DNA of 6,912 nucleotides from Anaerolineales bacterium (GTDB taxonomy: Bacteria > Chloroflexota > Anaerolineae > Promineifilales > Promineifilaceae), in contig JAGQGA010000285.1 of the NCBI GenBank assembly GCA_020432595.1, positions 1 through 6,912 of the forward strand, read 5' to 3'. The notes below the pieces were generated by a model. That model was not told the DNA's origin, made no database searches, and saw nothing but the letters and a program-made list of their open reading frames with translations. The translations under genes and the position numbers were made by a program. Of this stretch, positions 4,714 to 6,912 are shown piece by piece (position 1 is the stretch's first letter; each line of letters begins with the position of its first letter).

Positions 4714-6360
4714 GTGGATACAACATTTGATCATCAAAAAGCGCAAGAGATCGGCCGTCACGCCATGCTCGTCAGCGACATCCAGCGCAGTGCCCAACAT
4801 TGGCGGCTCACCGACTGCACCGAAGAAACCCTGATCAACATGCGCCACACGCTGCTGGACGAAATGGAAACGGTGGAAACTGAGATCAACCGTATCAACG
4901 ACCAATTTTTGCGCTACATCAACCACGGTCGGCCGTTAGAAACCGAGCAAACCCGCCAAACCATCAACGAACTCGCTCAACGCTGGCATCAGCACAACCA
5001 GCATTTGCAAGAGATTGACGAAGCCATTCTTGAACGTCACCTGCGCGGCCGGCTGGAACAGCGGCTTGGTGGACGTTTTAGAGCCGATCTCCTCGACTTT
5101 GCCGTGCTGTTCGCCATTCTCCTCATTGTCACCCTCACCCTGTCTGAACTACTTTTTTCTTTATCGGCCAACGCCATCCACTGGATCAGCCGCATTGATC
5201 TCATCATTAGTGCCTTTCTCATTGCCGATTTTCTGCTGCGGTTTTCGCTGGCCGAAGACAAAGTTTGGTACTTCAAAACGTATTGGATTGACCTGGTTGC
5301 CTCTCTCCCCTTCTCCCAATTTCTCAAGTTTGGCCGCCTCATTCGCATTGCTCGCTTTGCCCGGCTGCTGCGGCTGGGGCGGGCGCTGCGGGTCATCCGC
5401 TACACCTTTCGCGGACTAGACAAGCTGTTCCAAACGTTTCAGCTTACCCTTATCAAACGCTCGCTGCTCATTGCCACCGGGCTGCTGTTCTTTGGTGCCC
5501 TCAGCATCACGTTTCTGGAAGGGCCACGGGAAACGTCGCTGCAAGAGATGCAGCAAAGTTTGTGGTGGAGCTTTACCACGGTTGTCACCGGCGGTTTTGC
5601 CGACCTGTACAACCCCAGCACGGTGGCCGGCCGCTTGGTGACGGTGGGGTTGGTGCTGTTGGGGCTAACCATCACCGGCATTTTTACCGCCTCGCTAACT
5701 TCCGTGCTGGTGGAAGATGATTCGGCTCGTGCCAACCAGCAGCAGCGGCAGCTTGAAAGCCAGTTGGAGGATGTGCAGCGGCGGCTGGATTTGCTTTCGG
5801 GTGAAACCAACCAGGGGTTATTGGCGCTGGAAACGGTGGCGCAGCAGCTTTCTAACCAGCAAACGGCCGTTCACATTGCCACCGTCCTTGTCCGCACCAT
5901 GCTGCGCGACTTTGCCGCCCTGTCAGCCACCGTTTATGTGCTGGATGAGGAAAACGGCCGTTTGTGTCAGCTTAGCCACGCCGGAGACAAAAAAATCGCA
6001 CCCCCTGCCATCCTACCCATCGGCCAAGACTTTGTTGGGCGCGTCATCCATGAACTCCTCCACGAGAAAAATCTGGCTCAACTAGACATCGAACCGCAAA
6101 CCCAGCCCGCCTTCGCCTTCGATGGCACCATCATGGTCTGCCCTCTCGTTGCCAATCTGCGCGTCATCGGTGCCCTTCACGTCATTCTGCCACCCGGCAA
6201 AGGACGCTACTATCTCTACAACCGCGCCCCCATGACCCTTGCCCATCACGCTGCCCTGGCACTTCACGCCCACACACCGCAGCCCACGCACCTTTCCCAT
6301 AATAGAGCAGTAGAAACGCTTTTAGGAGCAACCATTGCCAAAGATTCCAAAGTCTCCTAA
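4714..6360 (+). CDS. Six-transmembrane voltage-gated-type ion channel with C-terminal GAF-like domain
   Basis: A 548-residue inner-membrane protein starting at GTG, supported by GAGGGG 7 bases upstream (4701-4706). Residues 1-122 are soluble, helical and charged, with probable coiled coil at 36-115. S1 is near 125-150, S2 157-178 (Asp172 countercharge), S3 188-200 (Asp193), S4 203-230, S5 246-268, pore helix about 282-291 and S6 303-333. S4 has Lys205 and Arg208, 211, 214, 217, 220, 223, 226 and 229, one basic residue every third position. The filter reads TGGFAD (292-297) after WWSFTTVV, where K+ channels have TVGYGD, so K+ selectivity is doubtful. A coiled coil (336-362) leads to a GAF-like domain (about 368-522; VYVLDEENGRL, IGQDFVGRVI, VCPLVANLRVIGALHV), a small-ligand or redox sensor fold in other proteins. 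The usual cyclic-nucleotide-binding domain is absent. By inference it is a tetrameric voltage-sensing cation channel gated or tuned by a cytoplasmic signal. The ligand and ion are unknown. Confidence 0.85.
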   Translation: MDTTFDHQKAQEIGRHAMLVSDIQRSAQHWRLTDCTEETLINMRHTLLDEMETVETEINRINDQFLRYINHGRPLETEQTRQTINELAQRWHQHNQHLQEIDEAILERHLRGRLEQRLGGRFRADLLDFAVLFAILLIVTLTLSELLFSLSANAIHWISRIDLIISAFLIADFLLRFSLAEDKVWYFKTYWIDLVASLPFSQFLKFGRLIRIARFARLLRLGRALRVIRYTFRGLDKLFQTFQLTLIKRSLLIATGLLFFGALSITFLEGPRETSLQEMQQSLWWSFTTVVTGGFADLYNPSTVAGRLVTVGLVLLGLTITGIFTASLTSVLVEDDSARANQQQRQLESQLEDVQRRLDLLSGETNQGLLALETVAQQLSNQQTAVHIATVLVRTMLRDFAALSATVYVLDEENGRLCQLSHAGDKKIAPPAILPIGQDFVGRVIHELLHEKNLAQLDIEPQTQPAFAFDGTIMVCPLVANLRVIGALHVILPPGKGRYYLYNRAPMTLAHHAALALHAHTPQPTHLSHNRAVETLLGATIAKDSKVS

Positions 6361-6395
6361 TGGTTTCCAAATGCCTGCTAAATAGCTTCCTAACA

Positions 6396-6420
6396 TCGCT
6401 TGCAAAAGTTGTCGCTTGCA
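6396..6420 (+). repeat. TCGCTTGCA direct repeat upstream of the peptidase gene
   Basis: Nine-base exact copies at 6396-6404 and 6412-6420, 16 bases apart start to start. They surround and overlap the -35/spacer region of the candidate peptidase promoter, a typical place for a regulator to bind. Confidence 0.5.
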
Positions 6421-6436
6421 CAATTTTTGCTACCCT
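6408..6436 (+). promoter_or_regulatory. Candidate promoter for a leaderless peptidase mRNA
   Basis: TACCCT at 6431-6436 is preceded by TGC (extended -10 form) and by TTGTCG at 6409-6414 with a 16-base spacer. The expected transcription start falls 6-7 bases after the -10 box, at or next to the A of the ATG at 6443. No Shine-Dalgarno sequence exists between box and start codon. A TANNNT box abutting the start codon is the pattern of leaderless genes in Deinococcus and some other phyla. Confidence 0.4.
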
Positions 6437-6442
6437 TCCATC

Positions 6443-6912
6443 ATGAAACTTTTGGATCTAACCGACAATGCCCCTTGGAAAAAGCGCTTTCGCGCTGCTC
6501 GCGTTGCTTGGGCACGCCCCGCCGCCAACAACCCCGATCATGTCCTCGTTTGCTCCAACCAATCGGGCGCGTTGCAGCTTTATGGCTGGCATGTCCCCAG
6601 CAATCGGCTCACCCAGCTTACACACCGCACCAATGGCTACAGCAACGGCACCATCTCGGCCAACGGCCGTTTTGTCTACTACCTTGATGATGCCCAGGGG
6701 GACGAACTCGGCCACTATATGCGCGTTCCCTTTGACGGCGGCGAACCCGAAGACCTGACCCCCACCTTGCCGCGCTACGCCTCCTGGGGATGTGAAGAAA
6801 GTCATGACGGACAAACCATCGGTTTCATGACCGCCAGCCAAACTGGGTTTCAGCTTTATGTGCTGTCCGCAGGCACGGACGAACCCCAACCGCTATGGCA
6901 CGCTACCGCCCT
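6443..6912 (+). CDS. S9-family (prolyl oligopeptidase-type) peptidase, N-terminal part
   Basis: The frame is open from ATG at 6443 to the right edge: 156 complete codons of what is usually a protein of about 600 residues. The visible part is the start of the beta-propeller domain that gates substrate entry in S9 acylaminoacyl-/prolyl-oligopeptidases. It has the family-like opening WKKRFRAARVAWA (12-24), then propeller-type strands: HVLVCSNQSGALQLYGWHV (33-51), TISANGRFVYYLDDAQGDEL (70-89), HYMRVPFDGGEPEDLTP (91-107) and TIGFMTASQTGFQLYVLS (125-142). The Ser-Asp-His hydrolase domain would lie outside the window, so activity cannot be judged. No signal peptide is seen, so it is probably cytoplasmic and trims peptides. 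No Shine-Dalgarno sequence precedes the ATG, and a -10-like box lies just upstream. A TTG at 6416 could add nine residues but is less likely. It starts 82 bases after the channel stop, with its own candidate promoter, so it is probably a separate transcription unit. Confidence 0.82.
   Translation, partial: MKLLDLTDNAPWKKRFRAARVAWARPAANNPDHVLVCSNQSGALQLYGWHVPSNRLTQLTHRTNGYSNGTISANGRFVYYLDDAQGDELGHYMRVPFDGGEPEDLTPTLPRYASWGCEESHDGQTIGFMTASQTGFQLYVLSAGTDEPQPLWHATA

Larger units (their letters stand above)
3103..6671. repeat. Dispersed highly iterated palindrome AACGGCCGTT (nine exact copies)
   Basis: Exact copies are at 3103-3112, 3145-3154, 3184-3193 (SDR), 3801-3810, 3998-4007, 4432-4441 (CHAD), 5862-5871, 5953-5962 (channel) and 6662-6671 (peptidase). 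Some extend to longer perfect palindromes, such as GGAAACGGCCGTTTCC (3181-3196) and GAAAACGGCCGTTTTC (3798-3813). One-base or half variants occur, for example near 509-518, 2839-2848 and 4917-4926. All exact copies are inside coding sequence. At equal base frequencies about 0.007 copies would be expected in a window this size, so the word is strongly over-represented. It behaves like the HIP1 palindrome of cyanobacteria, with a different sequence. Confidence 0.9.

Noticed and set aside
4627..4926. Minus-strand 99-codon open frame over the channel start
   Set aside because: Antisense to the channel N-terminus and running into the heptamer repeat; no supporting features.
6458..6889. Minus-strand 143-codon open frame at the right edge
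   Set aside because: Antisense to the S9 peptidase frame, which carries recognisable propeller motifs; typical shadow.

Overview
The window looks like a chromosomal segment of a moderately GC-rich, free-living bacterium. The best guess is Chloroflexota (Anaerolineae-like). That rests on the flavour of the proteins (S9 peptidase start, CHAD protein, CoA-linked catabolic genes) and on a heavily iterated palindrome, AACGGCCGTT. No marker gene is present, so the taxonomic call is tentative. No RNA gene, CRISPR array, transposase or phage gene was seen.

Left half (1-3327), minus strand: three genes read leftward in the order SDR dehydrogenase (BadH-like), enoyl-CoA hydratase/isomerase, benzoate-CoA-ligase-family enzyme. 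Together they form an acyl-CoA catabolic block. The ligase would activate an aromatic or alicyclic carboxylic acid to its CoA thioester; the crotonase-fold and SDR enzymes would then hydrate or isomerise and oxidise ring-derived acyl-CoA. A TATAAT box lies upstream of the first gene, and a 28-bp near-perfect palindrome lies between SDR and hydratase. A short open frame continues off the left edge after the ligase, so the operon may extend beyond the window.

Middle (3328-3593): a gene-free stretch between divergently transcribed genes. It holds seven copies of CACAGAG/CTCTGTG in opposing orientation, spaced about one helical turn apart.

Right half (3594-6912), plus strand: a CHAD-domain protein, then a 190-base gap with a 28+28-base inverted repeat built from heptamers, then a six-transmembrane voltage-gated-type channel, then the start of an S9-family peptidase that runs off the right edge. 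The channel is the most unusual gene. It has a long N-terminal helical region, nine basic residues at exact three-residue spacing in S4, a noncanonical selectivity filter (TGGFAD where K+ channels have TVGYGD) and a C-terminal GAF-like domain instead of a cyclic-nucleotide-binding domain. The peptidase appears to have a promoter -10 element abutting its ATG and no ribosome binding site, suggesting a leaderless mRNA.

The iterated palindrome occurs nine times exactly between 3103 and 6671, always inside genes. It imprints the same short peptide words (TAV, NGRF/NGRL) on unrelated proteins.
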